The translations under genes and the position numbers were made by a program. This document shows, in pieces, positions 23,834 to 34,739 of a DNA stretch of 64,000 nt (positions within the stretch are counted from its first letter, which is position 1; each line of letters opens with the position of its first letter). The notes under the pieces are model-generated. The model was not told where the DNA came from, ran no database searches, and saw nothing but the letters and a program-made list of their open reading frames with translations. Source of the DNA: Karstenula rhodostoma CBS 690.94 (taxonomy: Eukaryota > Ascomycota > Dothideomycetes > Pleosporales > Didymosphaeriaceae); contig MU001498.1 of the NCBI GenBank assembly GCA_010093485.1, positions 1,107,697-1,171,696 on the forward strand. The letters are read 5' to 3'.

Positions 23834-25329
23834 CTATACGATGAGGCCGAAGTCTTTCGTGGAGAGAGTTCTCAGTCTCTTGCTCGGCGCTGTACTAGGC
23901 CGTCTGTCCAATGCAAGCCTTCGATTTCGCCGCTCTCTTTCTCGTCGATGCATGATGTACGTGAGAAAATATACAGCCAGTGACAGGATGATGCTGCATA
24001 GGAAGTAAATCCAAATCCAACGCGATACGACACTATCATTCTTCTTTGCCTCGTGATCTGGCATCCAGTTCCGAAAAGACGTGCTGAACATCGTCTGTTG
24101 TTTGATCAGCGAGTGTAAGACATAAGAATTCAGCATTTGACCTACGGCGACGGCGGTAGCCGGAAGAAATATCAACGTTACGATAGCCATGATGCGCATG
24201 ACATAGCTTTCGTTCAACGCAGCTTCAGCATGTCATTGCGAAATCAAGCTGTTAACAGTGTCTGCCTGTGCTTGCGCTCTGGCCTCGAGTAGTCGTTTGG
24301 AATCCTCCGCGCCTGCAATGAGACCTTTCAGGTACGTGATCCGCCGGACAAAGCAATTTGGTAGCTCCTGGGAACCCTTCGAAACTTCTTCAATCAGTTC
24401 CAATGAGTCCAGGCCTCCTTGGAAAGTTAAGCCGCAGAAATATAAGGTTCCGAGGAGACCTGTTAGCTTTTGCGTAATGCGACCGAAATCGATCTCTTCG
24501 AGGCGCTTGATGCGCTCTTGTGGCGATATGTTCGCGTCCGGGTCATCTGCCGCGCCGTGTATGAGACCTGTGTCCTTCTCTACACTGGCCAGGTATCGAG
24601 TTCTGCGCTCGAGTAGCACAGCGAAATGATGAATCTTCCACTCTACCAGGATGAGAGGAAGAAGCATCGCATGGTGCGCAAAAAATTTCGATTCCCGCAA
24701 GCATCGCTTCATGTCGACAATTTCATTGGCTTGTAAGCCATGCACAAAGCAATTGACGATACCGGCTGTTGCACACTTTGTTGTCGCGACACAGTAGTCA
24801 CGATCCTTGGAGCGACCACCGCGAAGCATGATACCCCCTGACGTAGTCCCTGGATGTTAAACACTGAACTTCGCTTTGATAGGCATAGAGCTTAGTAGCA
24901 TCCGAAGAAATTCACTTAGGAGGCTCCATTTTTGGCGAATAGCTTGTAGTGTGGCACAAGAGAACGGAAGAGCAATGACCTCTGCGTCAGACTTGTGTTG
25001 CTCGGGTGCGCACACAAAGACACGAAGCAATGTCCTCGAGGTTGTTGAGTCGTACTGTAACCAGGTCAGCTTGAGATTAGCAATTGATCAACGGAACAAT
25101 ACCTTGTCGAGCCAAGTCCCTATCTTGGCTTCCGTGATCAATTCTTCGCGAAATCGTCGCTCGCCGTCCTTCTCGATGCTTCAGTCACACAGTAGAGCGA
25201 ACAGTCAAACGAACCACTCACGACGTCTGATCCATATACTTCGATTATCTTGTTACCTTCTCCATCGAGTGTGCTTCGTCCGAAATAGTGCTCATCCTTC
25301 TGAAGCGGGTCGTCATAATCGTCAAACAT
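23834..25329 (-). pseudogene. CorA-like fungal membrane protein, broken by an in-frame stop
   Basis: Looks like the fungal CorA/ZntB-related family with a large cytosolic domain and two C-terminal membrane helices. Exons 25222-25329, 25103-25171 and 24146-25054, then 23834-24094, joined by short introns (50, 48 and 51 nt). The family text runs from MFDDYDDPLQKDEHYFGR through LLPLILVEWKIHHFAVLLE and LTGLLGTLYFCGLTFQGG to ARAQAQADTVNSLISQ. A TGA at 24233-24235 then interrupts the same frame, which resumes as NESYVMRIMAIVTLIFLPAT, then MFSTSFRNWMPDH and the last helix. A second stop (TAA, 24857-24859) can be removed by a plausible 66-74 nt intron with a CTACTAAG branch site. The TGA cannot, so translation would lose both membrane helices. 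Confidence 0.65.
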
Positions 25330-26504
25330 GATCTACGAAAATAGCCCAACGCACACGTTGTGATTTCAAAATTTTGGAGTATTTGACAAGTGCCAATTCT
25401 TGCGACCCTTGCTTATTTGAGCAGCAGACACGGCAGTCCTCGGGACAAGCCATTGGTGGCAGCATTCTGCTGTATCATGGCAGCTGCGAGGCTGGGGCTG
25501 TGCTGATAGAAACCGCATGGCCGGATATGGTACTGCGGCCTTCTGCACCAACGAGGATGGACATCATCCACACAAATTTTGCTCAGCTTCACTCAGCTTC
25601 ACTCAGTTCCACTCAGCCTGATACAGAGAGGCACCCTCTGAAATCTGGGCGGCTGCAGAGTAAACGAAGCAAGTGAGGCAATGTATTTGCCCAGTCTGCC
25701 TTTTTTATGTCCTTTGTTTGAGTTTGAGTGCAGGTGTTCCACGCCGCTCTCTACCTTTCTAGATACGAAACCGCTAAATACAGGCCTTTGTTCTTACGGG
25801 TCAGGAAATAGGGGGGACGGAATGTGTGTCTTAGATAGCCTGCTGAACTTGTTGTTCTGTCGTAATAAGCAATGCTCGCGCTCGGAAGTGAATGCAGACA
25901 TAGAGTTGTATATGTCTGAAGTTGGAAGACTGCTGCGTGAGTAGATATGAACCGAGTTACCTCTTGCTTTTCCTTGTTAGAATGACTCACTGGGTTTGAC
26001 CGTACTTGATTACATCTGGGAGGAGATAATGACAAAAGGATCGCGTTATCGAGTGTAGAGTACAAAAATGATCGCAAAAGGTGTCTCCCCTAGCTAACAG
26101 TTTAAAATAAACGTGTGCAAAAACTCAATTACATTTGTGGGCGTTAGATTTTAAAACATTCAACTGGGAGGGTAATTAACATTATGCGTCAGCAAGTAAA
26201 CAACGATTTCTCATCCGCATTCATGTGCTATAGTCTCCATCTAAAGTTTGCAAATAAGAGGTAACGGGTGAGAATAAGGACTTATTAGATGATACGGGCT
26301 TATATAATGTGGTCGTAGAGCGGCCCTCATTGTGATGGCCGCTGAGGCTATGCTCTTTTGTTTACACTGTTCACATTCACTCAACTCAGCAAACGCACGC
26401 GCCCCTCGACTTACCGCTGCTGCTTCGATCCCCACACTCTCTGCCCTCCAACGCCACTACGGCTACTGTAATTCTCGCACTCCCTCGCTGGAACCAAAGG
26501 GCGT
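25330..26504. other. 1.2-kb AT-richer intergenic, no gene seen
   Basis: Upstream of both the CorA-like gene and the orphan at 26505. A short tandem of CTCAGCTTCA/CTCAGTTCCA units lies near 25587-25617. No gene is visible. Confidence 0.5.
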
Positions 26505-27854
26505 ATGGACTCATCACCTCTCTCTTTGCCTGCACTTGTTCGTGCAATCACACCTACATCTGCACATGTTCGTGCATTCACACCTGCACCTGCACCTGCA
26601 CCCGCGCCCGCGCCCGCACCCGAAGTCGATATCGAACAGCTCCCGCAGCACACAAGGCCTTCACGTATCAAGGTCGACGAGCTTCCCGAAAAGCAGCGCA
26701 AGCGCGCCGAGTCCACCGCCTGCCACCTTGCCAAAAACTTCGAAGACGACCGTATCCATGCCGCTCTCTCTCACATCTCCAAAGTCCGGAGCGAATCCCA
26801 CATCCGCCCCAAGCGCGGTGACCTCACGGGATGGGCCGTTCTCCAGGTCGAAAAGCGCCAGCAGCGCGAGACCGTGCCCACAGAAACGCGCGCAAACCAG
26901 TCGTCGTGTCCGCCACCACGCCTCGCGGTGAGCGCGCCCGTTATACTCAAGGATTCCCTAGTACGACCAGTGAATGCGAGTCCTGTGGGCAATGCGTGGT
27001 CCGGGGAGCATTTCTGGAAGCCGGAGTATAACGAGTCTGTGCCTGCGAGTCCGCTGTGGGAAGAGAGTGGTTGCGCGCACAGCGACGCCGTGCGCCAAAG
27101 GTACTATGACTCTGTAGTCGCGGACGTGGAGAACTGCGTGCTCGAGGTCAAGGCCGAGACTGCGCAGAGCGGCGAGCAGATATCGGAAGCAGAGTGCGAC
27201 GTTGTGGCCGCGATGACGGTGCTGGAAGAGATGAAGGCAGGTTTCGGAGAGAACGACTGGCCTGTGCCAAGGGATGTTTCCGCCAAAACCGAAGAATTCG
27301 GCGAAGGCGAGAAGAAGGCCCTTGGCTTGAACCCGATTCGCGAGCTTGCAGACATTCGCCAATCGGACCACTGGCTCCACTTCGAGCAGAGCTCGCTACA
27401 ACCGTTGACGAAGCTCGATGAGGTGCGTGGCAGACTGAAGATGATCAAAGAGACAAGGAGAAACTCAGGAATCGAACCATCAGAGCGAGGATATCGCCTT
27501 GTATATGCTGTGCAGGTACTGGAAGAAAAGATCAGAACGTTGAAGGTACACGACAGCTATGCCGGTAACAGTGATGATGAGATGGTCGAATATGGGAAGT
27601 TTCTGAAAAGTCTATCTGAAGTCCTTCCGGCGGAGGAAGAGAATGGCAGCAGTATGGCGAGTGATTCATCAGACAACGAGCTCGAAAAAAGGAGAGATCT
27701 GCGGAGGGACATGTCAGAGAGCGGGCTTGCGCTGAGAAGACTGCGAGGGAAAGCGCCGAGCACATTAGATCTTGAGTCTTGGGCGTCGGAACTGAAAGTG
27801 CTTGACGGTAAAAAGGGGACCGATGGTTCTGGGGACGAGGATGAGTTCTTCTGA
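26505..27854 (+). CDS. Orphan fungal protein, 449 residues, function unknown
   Basis: Single long frame with an ATG at 26505 and clear coding character through to a stop at 27854. It is rich in charged residues, with no signal peptide or membrane segment. Residues about 26-39 are an Ala-Pro repeat encoded by a GCACCT/GCGCCC tandem (26583-26624). The middle has PRDVSAKTEEFGEGEKKALG and the C-terminal third is acidic and probably helical (YRLVYAVQVLEEKIRTLKV). It ends DGSGDEDEFF. A nuclear or cytosolic scaffold-type protein is plausible, but I recognise no domain. It ends about 75 bp from the convergent methyltransferase gene. Confidence 0.8.
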   Translation: MDSSPLSLPALVRAITPTSAHVRAFTPAPAPAPAPAPAPEVDIEQLPQHTRPSRIKVDELPEKQRKRAESTACHLAKNFEDDRIHAALSHISKVRSESHIRPKRGDLTGWAVLQVEKRQQRETVPTETRANQSSCPPPRLAVSAPVILKDSLVRPVNASPVGNAWSGEHFWKPEYNESVPASPLWEESGCAHSDAVRQRYYDSVVADVENCVLEVKAETAQSGEQISEAECDVVAAMTVLEEMKAGFGENDWPVPRDVSAKTEEFGEGEKKALGLNPIRELADIRQSDHWLHFEQSSLQPLTKLDEVRGRLKMIKETRRNSGIEPSERGYRLVYAVQVLEEKIRTLKVHDSYAGNSDDEMVEYGKFLKSLSEVLPAEEENGSSMASDSSDNELEKRRDLRRDMSESGLALRRLRGKAPSTLDLESWASELKVLDGKKGTDGSGDEDEFF

Positions 27855-27929
27855 GATTATCAATGTGATCCCCCGTCTAGCGCCATTAGAAGGGTACAAG
27901 ATTTTACTATACCAGCACAGGATTACCGA

Positions 27930-29105
27930 CTATGTCTTCTTCTCGAACAGCAGATGCGTGACACCCCACGTATCGCCACCTTCCCACTTGAACAACTCTG
28001 CACATGCCAGGTAGAAGATCTGCCATCGGTTCCACCATGTTACAACATCCTTTTCGCCGTACGTTTCCACGAGAGAGGGCCAGATGCGGTCTTTGTTGCG
28101 AAGCATAGTCTTGAGCCAGTCTTCGCAGGTGTGGGCATAGTGCTGCCCGTTTACCCACCACTGTCGTTGTACTGAGAGACTGGACTGGAAGTACAGCAAG
28201 AGGTCAGCTGAGGGCATTGTTCCTGTAGAAGATTAGATTCCTCAACATTTGTCAGGGTAATTCTAAACATACCACCAGTGAAGAAAAACTCGCTCATCCA
28301 ACCTCCCTCGAAGTCATATGGAGTATCTTTGTGGCAGAATATGTGCAGGAAAAGCTTGCCGCCAGGCTTCAGTGCTCTCGACACCTTTTCCAACAGCAAC
28401 TGATAATTCTTCATATGCTCGAAAAGCTCAATCGAGACTACGCGGTCGAAGCTCTCAGCCTCGAACTCGTAGTCTACCACATCTCCGGTGATGACAGTGA
28501 GGTTAGTGAAGCCTTTTGACTGAGCCACACCGTCAATGTACTCTTTTTGCGTCCGCGAGTTGGAAAATCCTGTGATCTGCGAATTAGGAAAGCGCTCTGC
28601 GAAAAAGAGGGATGCAGAGCCCCAGCCGCAACTATTTCATTATTGTTAGTCATAGATTCCGCAACTCGCTCAAGCTACGCCTTGAGCCAAAGCCTACTCA
28701 CCCCAAATCCAATACTTTCATCCCATCTCTCAACTCCGCCCGTTCCACATAAACCTCCAACATCTTGACCTCTGCCTCTCCCAATGTCTCGTTACCCTTT
28801 TCGTACAAACACGCACTATACTTCATCCTTGGGCCCAGCATACCCTTCAGAACACCCGTACCCACCTCATAATGCTGCTCATTTGCTTTCTTCGTCTCAA
28901 TCGCAATGGGCCTTTCCTGCAACAGCTTGACATAGCCCATTTTGGAGTCATACGCTTCGCTCAAGGATTGTGTTGCGATCTCCGTCAGGCGAGTAGAAAG
29001 TTGACGCCGGATGCCGAGGCGGATGAGAGGGTGTGGGAGGTAGCCGCCATCGAGGATGGGGTTGATGAGGGAGTCAGACATCAGGTATTCTGAGAGCGCG
29101 TTCAT
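27930..29105 (-). CDS. SAM-dependent methyltransferase, CFA-synthase/coclaurine-NMT-like
   Basis: Class I AdoMet methyltransferase related to cyclopropane-fatty-acid synthase and plant coclaurine N-methyltransferases; the fungal substrate is not known. Exons 28702-29105, 28273-28631 and 27930-28222 (introns 70 and 50 nt) give 351 residues. The SAM-binding motif GMKVLDLGCGWGSASLFFAE spans intron 1. Further motifs are GDVVDYEFEAESFDRVVSIE, FEHMKNYQLLLEKV and LKPGGKLFLHIF. The C-terminal part YFQSSLSVQRQWWVNGQHYA and WWNRWQIFYLACAELF is typical of the family. I chose the ATG at 29105; an in-frame TTG three codons upstream is not a plausible start. Confidence 0.9.
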
Positions 29106-29834
29106 GTTGGGCAATCAAGCTAAGCCGAGGGGCAAGATACCGATTGTGCTATAGGAAAAAGACGACCAGAAAGATGTATACAAGATACAGGGAGGATGCT
29201 GCGTCAAATATCGTGACTTTGAGGCTATGTATTTGGAAAGATTGTTGTTTCAAGGGCGAGGCCTGAAACGGTTAGCGAACAGGTAGTGTGACGTCAACGA
29301 CTCATGCAATTGGGAAATCGTAGCGCGAAGGCACGTGAGGAAAACGTGGCAGAAGATTCAATGCTTCGAAGACCGCACCGCATGAGCGAGAGTGATCACA
29401 AAGACACGAGCTTGTCACGGTGACGAGCAAGACCTAGTAAATGGTGCTTCGTGTTAGTGTCAGGTGCAAAGAACAGGAACAACATCATCAAGCACGGGAT
29501 TGAACATTCGTAGAGCCAACAATCTCAAGATTTTATGCATTTGTTTGCTTCCAAGACCCTGGAGTTTGCATAGAGACTGGGATTGTTTTGTTGCAGTCCT
29601 GCGCTGTGCCGGCCGTCCTAGCGCGAACTTTAACCTGAACGACACCATAACCATAACCCATAGCGCTCACACCAACAATCTATGATATTGAACGCCGTAC
29701 CGTGAGAATGCCGCAGGATACACAAGAACTCCATGAGTAGACACAGACCTCTCCTCTCAGGTCTCGTTGTCTAGCGAATATTTACAAAAGGAAAAACAAA
29801 CCCTGACACAGGCTGAAGACCGTGGGCCAGCGCT
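29106..29834. other. Intergenic, no gene seen
   Basis: 730 bp holding the methyltransferase promoter and the 3' region of the orphan gene at 29835. No other feature can be supported. Confidence 0.5.
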
Positions 29835-31223
29835 CTACCACCAGTCCTTTTTCTTTCGGGCTTCCTCATCGTCCCACACCATCATTTCCGGACGACATGC
29901 GCAGCCGGGGACCTTGAGGTGCATGACCCCGGATTTCGTCACGTCCACAAGCCAGTTTGTCCACCGAAGCTCGAGCTCGACGATCTCCTTGACCTCGCCC
30001 ATCTGCAGGCGCATCTCCTTCTGATCCAGCAAGTATTTCTGAAGCTGGACCGCAGCATCGACCGGCTTGGGAATGACCACCTTCTGCTTCTTTGCCTTAG
30101 CCTCCCTCTTTGCACCAGCAATTTTGGCGTTGACCATGCGCTCAAGGCGGGAGCACATGGTTTCGCAGATGTTTTCAGAACCAGGTCGCTCCCTCAGCAG
30201 CTTTTCGGCATAGTACTCTGCCTCGATGATATCATTCATGTTCGCTGCCGCAGAACAATGCTTCGTCGATGGAGACGTAAATGAAAAATCGCCTTGTTGA
30301 CGGCAGACAAGGACATCGTCGAAGGAAGAGTTCGGTTCGATGATATTGGAGACGGGGAAGGAGGATTGGCTCGAAGATGGGAATTCATCTTTGTTGGCGA
30401 CGTCCTCTGGGCTGCCGACAACCGTCTTCTCGTCGTCGTCATCATCCTCCTCCTGGGGACGTGCAGGACCGAACAGGCTTATCCCATAGAGCGGACGATT
30501 GTGTGAGTCCAGAGTGAAGCGACTAGGCGGTATAACCGTCTGTACGAAGTCGAAGCTATTGTCAGGTGTGAAGTTGACTGCCGGATCATACCCGAAGCCA
30601 CCGCGAGGATCACGCGTCGTAAGGATCTTTCCTGTATTGGCATCTACAAGGTTAATCGGACCCAGGCCAGTGGAGCTGATGGGATGCCTGACAACTGTCT
30701 TGACCGAACTAAAGCTGTTAAAGCTGGATTCAGGTGTGAAGTTCGCCTCTGGATCGTAGCCAAAACCACCACGGGGATCCCGCGTCGTGGTAGTCTTGCC
30801 GGTGCGAGCATCCAACACGTTGATCGGACCCTTGAACTCTGTCTGCACTGGCACAACCGCTTCGTCCAATTCACGAGGAGACGTGCTAGGCGTCAAGCTG
30901 AAGCCCAGCGGCTTGTTCGTTGGCTTCTTGACCGTGATCTCAATGTCCCTTACATCCTGGAAGCTCTTCGAGCGCTTCTTCTTGCTGTTCTCAGGCGCTA
31001 GATTGGCAAGGGAGAACGGAAGACGAAGGCCGGCATCGGGGTGCTCTACATGGGTGTGCATCTCCGGGAGCGATGAGGAGAGAGGAAGCAGGGGTGGAGA
31101 CGAGGGAAGGCTTGCCCCCTCGAATGAGGTGAATGCGGATCGGGGGAACTTCGCGCGAGGTGCTTCGTCTTCAGCTTGCGCTGAGCGCTTCTTCGGGTTC
31201 GAGTGGTTTGAGTTGAAAGACAT
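29835..31223 (-). CDS. Orphan fungal protein with a duplicated 37-residue motif
   Basis: Single exon, 462 residues, starting at the ATG at 31223. Two near-identical segments (about residues 132-168 and 188-224) read GPIN(V/L).DA.TGK..TTRDPRGG and then FGYDP..NFTP..SF. A basic cluster, SKKKRSKSFQDV, upstream and a C-terminal coiled-coil-like region (LQKYLLDQKEMRLQMGEVKE) follow the usual pattern of a nuclear scaffold protein. The protein ends CRPEMMVWDDEEARKKKDWW. The N-terminal 130 residues are low-complexity (Ser/Pro). No known domain is recognised. Confidence 0.82.
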   Translation of the reverse strand: MSFNSNHSNPKKRSAQAEDEAPRAKFPRSAFTSFEGASLPSSPPLLPLSSSLPEMHTHVEHPDAGLRLPFSLANLAPENSKKKRSKSFQDVRDIEITVKKPTNKPLGFSLTPSTSPRELDEAVVPVQTEFKGPINVLDARTGKTTTTRDPRGGFGYDPEANFTPESSFNSFSSVKTVVRHPISSTGLGPINLVDANTGKILTTRDPRGGFGYDPAVNFTPDNSFDFVQTVIPPSRFTLDSHNRPLYGISLFGPARPQEEDDDDDEKTVVGSPEDVANKDEFPSSSQSSFPVSNIIEPNSSFDDVLVCRQQGDFSFTSPSTKHCSAAANMNDIIEAEYYAEKLLRERPGSENICETMCSRLERMVNAKIAGAKREAKAKKQKVVIPKPVDAAVQLQKYLLDQKEMRLQMGEVKEIVELELRWTNWLVDVTKSGVMHLKVPGCACRPEMMVWDDEEARKKKDWW

Positions 31224-32193
31224 TGTGTTGATTTGGATTTTGGTGTGGTGTTTGTGTTGGAGTGGCTTCAAAAGGGAAGAAAGCCGGTGTTTCGAGGTTG
31301 CGTGTTAATACTGAGGGTTTGGAAGGGAACTAGGAGAGCGAATGGTCTGTCTTTGAGGAGATATATTGAGCCAGGCGGGGAGTTCTTCTTGGCACACTAG
31401 GCGTGGGACTGCAAAAGGAGGTGGTGTTAAACGCGTAGTGGAGTAAGGTGGTATTAAGAAGCGCTCAGGGTGCTTGATATGGGTGGTGGGTGCCGCGCAC
31501 TGATCTCAACGTCGAGTCACGTGGCCTTGGTGATGCAGGTGCAGGTGCCCTATGCGTAGGTGGTGAAAGAATGTCGACACGGTCCTACCGTGCTGAAAGG
31601 AGTGTAGAAGTGAAAAACGATCATGCGGACGGCGGAAAGATTCAATGTTGTCGCATTGTGTATACGCATATCGTCGAGTGGCGCGACGAGACGCGGTAGT
31701 GGCGCGTCTACCTGGTTTTACGCTAGTGGTAACACGTGCAATATGGCGAGCCTAGAGGACGCGACTGAAGTATGGATGCCTAGGCTATCGTAACAGCATG
31801 CAGGTATTATTTACGTATTGTGTTCGCGTAGGAGTCTGTAGATGCATCGTCAGCCGAGTTGAAACTGGCTTTGCTATCGTGAGTTCGACCCAACAGACTT
31901 ACAACTAGATGGCGAAGTGGTGTATATAGTCCCGAATTATAAATACTGTATTCCGGGACAGCTTCGTCTAGTCTCAGTGATGTACCCTGCATCAGTGCGC
32001 CTATCAACAAATGAAGAAACCGCCCACAAACACGACAACACAGACAAAGTCGCAAAGAGAAGGGCTTCGCTTCTGTTTGATGAGGCATGCATTGTAACGG
32101 TTATAAACATCGGAAATTGGTATCATAACATCTCCAACATGGCTCGCGGCTCTTCTCTCACAATATGTTCGTTTCGCCGACTCCCACCTTCTT
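31224..32193. other. 970-bp intergenic, no gene seen
   Basis: Upstream region of the orphan at 29835 and downstream region of RFC3. It includes AT-rich patches near 31800-31950 but no supported gene. Confidence 0.5.
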
Positions 32194-33475
32194 CTACTTT
32201 CCTTTCCCATGTGCTAGCAATTCCACGCCCGTTCTCACTACACCGATGGTCGCACCCGTTTGAATCGCCTCGCTACCGCCGCTGCTAAGTCGATGCTCAA
32301 TGTCCGCAAGACCTGACATCCATGTAACCGTTGTCTGAGAAGGTACTTCGTTCTTCACCAGCTCTTCACTCAACGCCGTCAAGATATCTGCCAAAGCAAG
32401 ACCCTTTTGCGTCTTGATGGTGTTGATTGTCTTCAAACACTGTGTGATATCGCCGGTTTCGAGGAGCATGTTGAGGATGTAGGTGATGTCCGTGGGGTGG
32501 GGTGCAGCTATGCAGTCGTAGATGGTGGTCTGTGTGATCTGATCCCGCACGATGGTGCTTGGGTCTGGTGCAGGCTTACCGGGCGGCTGCAGCGGAGTAC
32601 TTGATGCATGGCACGCTTGCAAGACGTTCAGCGCTCGTCGCATATCGCCCTTACTCAAAGTTACAAGCGATTCAGTAGCCTCTTGCGTAATGTTGACTTT
32701 CTCCTCCTCGATGACTTTGTCTACTAAATTTCGGATATCTCCTTCTTTTAGCGGTGAAAACCGGAATCGGGTACACCGAGAAAGTAGCGCTGGGGACAGC
32801 TTGTGTGTGTAGTTTGCGATGATGCAGAATCGCGTGTTTGCTGTGTACTTTTCCATAATCCTTCGCAGAGCCATCTGAGCTGTGGATGTCATCGCGTCCG
32901 CTTCGTCAAGAATGATCAGCTTGAAGGTTGCCAGTGACGAAGCCTCGCCCGGCTTGGGCGCAGCAGCAAAAATTTGCTTTGTGCTACTGAAGGTCTTGAT
33001 CTGCTCGCGGACCACGTCGATACCTCTGTCGTCCGAAGCGTTCAACTCCAGCACCATTTGCCGCATGTTTTTGGCGCCGTAAATGCGGCGTGCGAGAGCG
33101 AGGACGGTCGATGTCTTCCCGGTGCCAGGGGGGCCATAGAGAAGGAGATGTGGTAATCGCTGATTCAGTTAGCGATACAGCACGGCCTGTGAAAGAACAA
33201 GCATACATTTGAGTCTACAAACTTGTTTATTGTAGCTATAATGTCCTTGTGACCTTCGACGTCGTCTAATGAGCTTGGTCGGTACTTCTCCACCCTTGAA
33301 CAAGTCAGCCAGGCTTCGACCTAGTTCGATATTCAACTTGCCAGGGCAGAGAATCTTCAGCCTCTACCGGTAGATTCGCAGCGCTTCGTTTTCCCTTCTT
33401 CGCATCTCCGCTGAACACAATCGAGGTGTCTGCGGCGGGCGCATCGACGTCCATCTCATCCTCGTAGTCGGACAT
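32194..33475 (-). CDS. RFC3: Replication factor C small subunit 3
   Basis: AAA+ clamp-loader subunit (yeast Rfc3, human RFC5) that loads PCNA at primer-template junctions in the nucleus. Exons 33342-33475, 33207-33294 and 32194-33159 give 395 residues. An acidic N-terminal extension (MSDYEDEMDVDAPAADTSIV) precedes LPWVEKYRPSSLDDVEGHKD. Walker A is LLLYGPPGTGKTSTVLALAR, Walker B is LIILDEADAMTSTAQ, and the arginine-finger box is LLSRCTRFRFSPL; ELNASDDRGIDVVREQI is the RFC box. Intron 1 (33295-33341, 47 nt) uses a GC donor (GCAAGT...AAG): only that junction keeps the TGG codon and the VEKYRP frame. Intron 2 is 47 nt with GTATGC. It is head-to-head with ARPC3. Confidence 0.95.
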
Positions 33476-33759
33476 GTTGACTGGATTGCTTTGGTGGTTG
33501 AACTGATTACTCCCGAATGATCCGAGTTGCTCGGTACGGCGGTTGCACGCGAGAATGTGAGGTTCGACAAAAGTGCGGGACGGGAGACGCGTACGCGCAT
33601 TGGACGTGTTAATTGAGTCGGCCTGGCGCACAGACCAGGCGCCAACATCCCACCTGGAAGCTACGACTGCACCGCCGTCACCTCCGCCCGCCGAAATCCC
33701 CAAGCTTCCCCACAACCACCGCTGCGACACGCTGCAGAGCGGGCGCCCACGTACTCAAG
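33476..33759. promoter_or_regulatory. Compact bidirectional promoter, RFC3 / ARPC3
   Basis: Only 284 bp separate the start codons of a DNA-replication gene and an actin-nucleation gene. Both promoters and 5' UTRs must fit here. An MCB-like ACGCGT (33587-33592, in GAGACGCGTACGCG) fits cell-cycle control of RFC3 but is a short motif. Confidence 0.5.
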
Positions 33760-34514
33760 ATGCCTGTAAGTGCTGTACTTCTGCATGCCTACAACTCTGT
33801 TGTCATAATAGCCTGCAATACTAATTGATCGCCAGGCATACCACTCCGTCTTCCTTGATGAGCCAAACCAGCAGGTGATTGGTACATCTTCCAACTGTCC
33901 CTTGTCTCGCCTGAAATTACCCCCTAACGCTCTATGCCAGGCAACTTTGCCATCCTCCCCCTTCGCACACGCACCCGCGGCCCCGCCATCCAACTCCCCG
34001 CGCTCCCCGCCGACGTCTCGGATCTTACCCTTGAAGCCAGCCATGAGTCCTACGACCCGCTCGACGAAGTCCTCTCGCTCTTCCGCGCAAACACATTCTT
34101 CCGCAACTTCGAGATCAAGGGCCCTGCGGACCGGGTCATGATCTATGGCATTCTGTTCGTGAGCGAGGTTCTGACCAAGGTCAAGCCGGGGATGGGAAGG
34201 AGGGATGCTGAGAAGGTACGTTGGAGCCCCGGAACTGAAACGTGGGATTCAGATTTGACAAAGTACAGGCTGTCATGAACATCGCGCTCGACACGAACTT
34301 CGCCATACCCGGAGATGCAGGATTCCCGCTAAACCAGGCTTTTGAAGCGCCCGCGGATAGGAACCAGGCTGAGGTGCTGAGGCAATACCTTATGCAGATG
34401 CGGCAAGAGCTGGCGACGAGGCTGCTGAACAGGTTATATGCCGACGGTGCACAGGTGCCCAGCAAATGGTGGCTGAGCTTCACGAAGAGGAAATTCATGG
34501 GCAAGGCGTTGTAG
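33760..34514 (+). CDS. ARPC3: Arp2/3 complex subunit 3 (p21-Arc)
   Basis: Subunit of the Arp2/3 actin-nucleating complex (yeast Arc18), acting at cortical actin patches. Exons 33760-33765, 33836-33881, 33941-34215 and 34269-34514, introns 70, 59 and 53 nt; 190 residues. The first coding exon is only six bases, ATGCCT, and its joining to GCATACCAC gives the universal N-terminus MPAYHSVFLDEPNQQVIGNF. Other family text is AILPLRTRTRGPA, YDPLDEVLSLFRANTFFRNF, DRVMIYGILFVSEVL and the C-terminus PSKWWLSFTKRKFMGKAL. All splice phases agree. Confidence 0.95.
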
Positions 34515-34739
34515 GGGCAACGTAGGGCAGAAAAAAGCTACGAAATGAAACCAATCTCGTTGACGCATCAACTGTAGATATTGAGGGTCCGATATCAAGC
34601 TGTCATAAGAAGGCATAAATGGCATCAATGGTATGAATGCTTATGACTTCAGATAATCGATGTCACATTGCGCCGTTCGGCAACAGATGGCTCGAGATGC
34701 TAAACAATCCCAACCGCCAATGCATGCAAATGCTCAGCT

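Noticed and set aside
24857..24859. TAA stop in the CorA-like gene as a second nonsense mutation
   Set aside because: A 66-74 nt intron with a CTACTAAG branch site and in-phase junction would remove it, so only the TGA at 24233 is counted as a lesion.
33325..33331. Standard GT donor for RFC3 intron 1
   Set aside because: Using GTTGAATATC breaks the frame into exon 2; the GC donor alone gives LPWVEKYRP.
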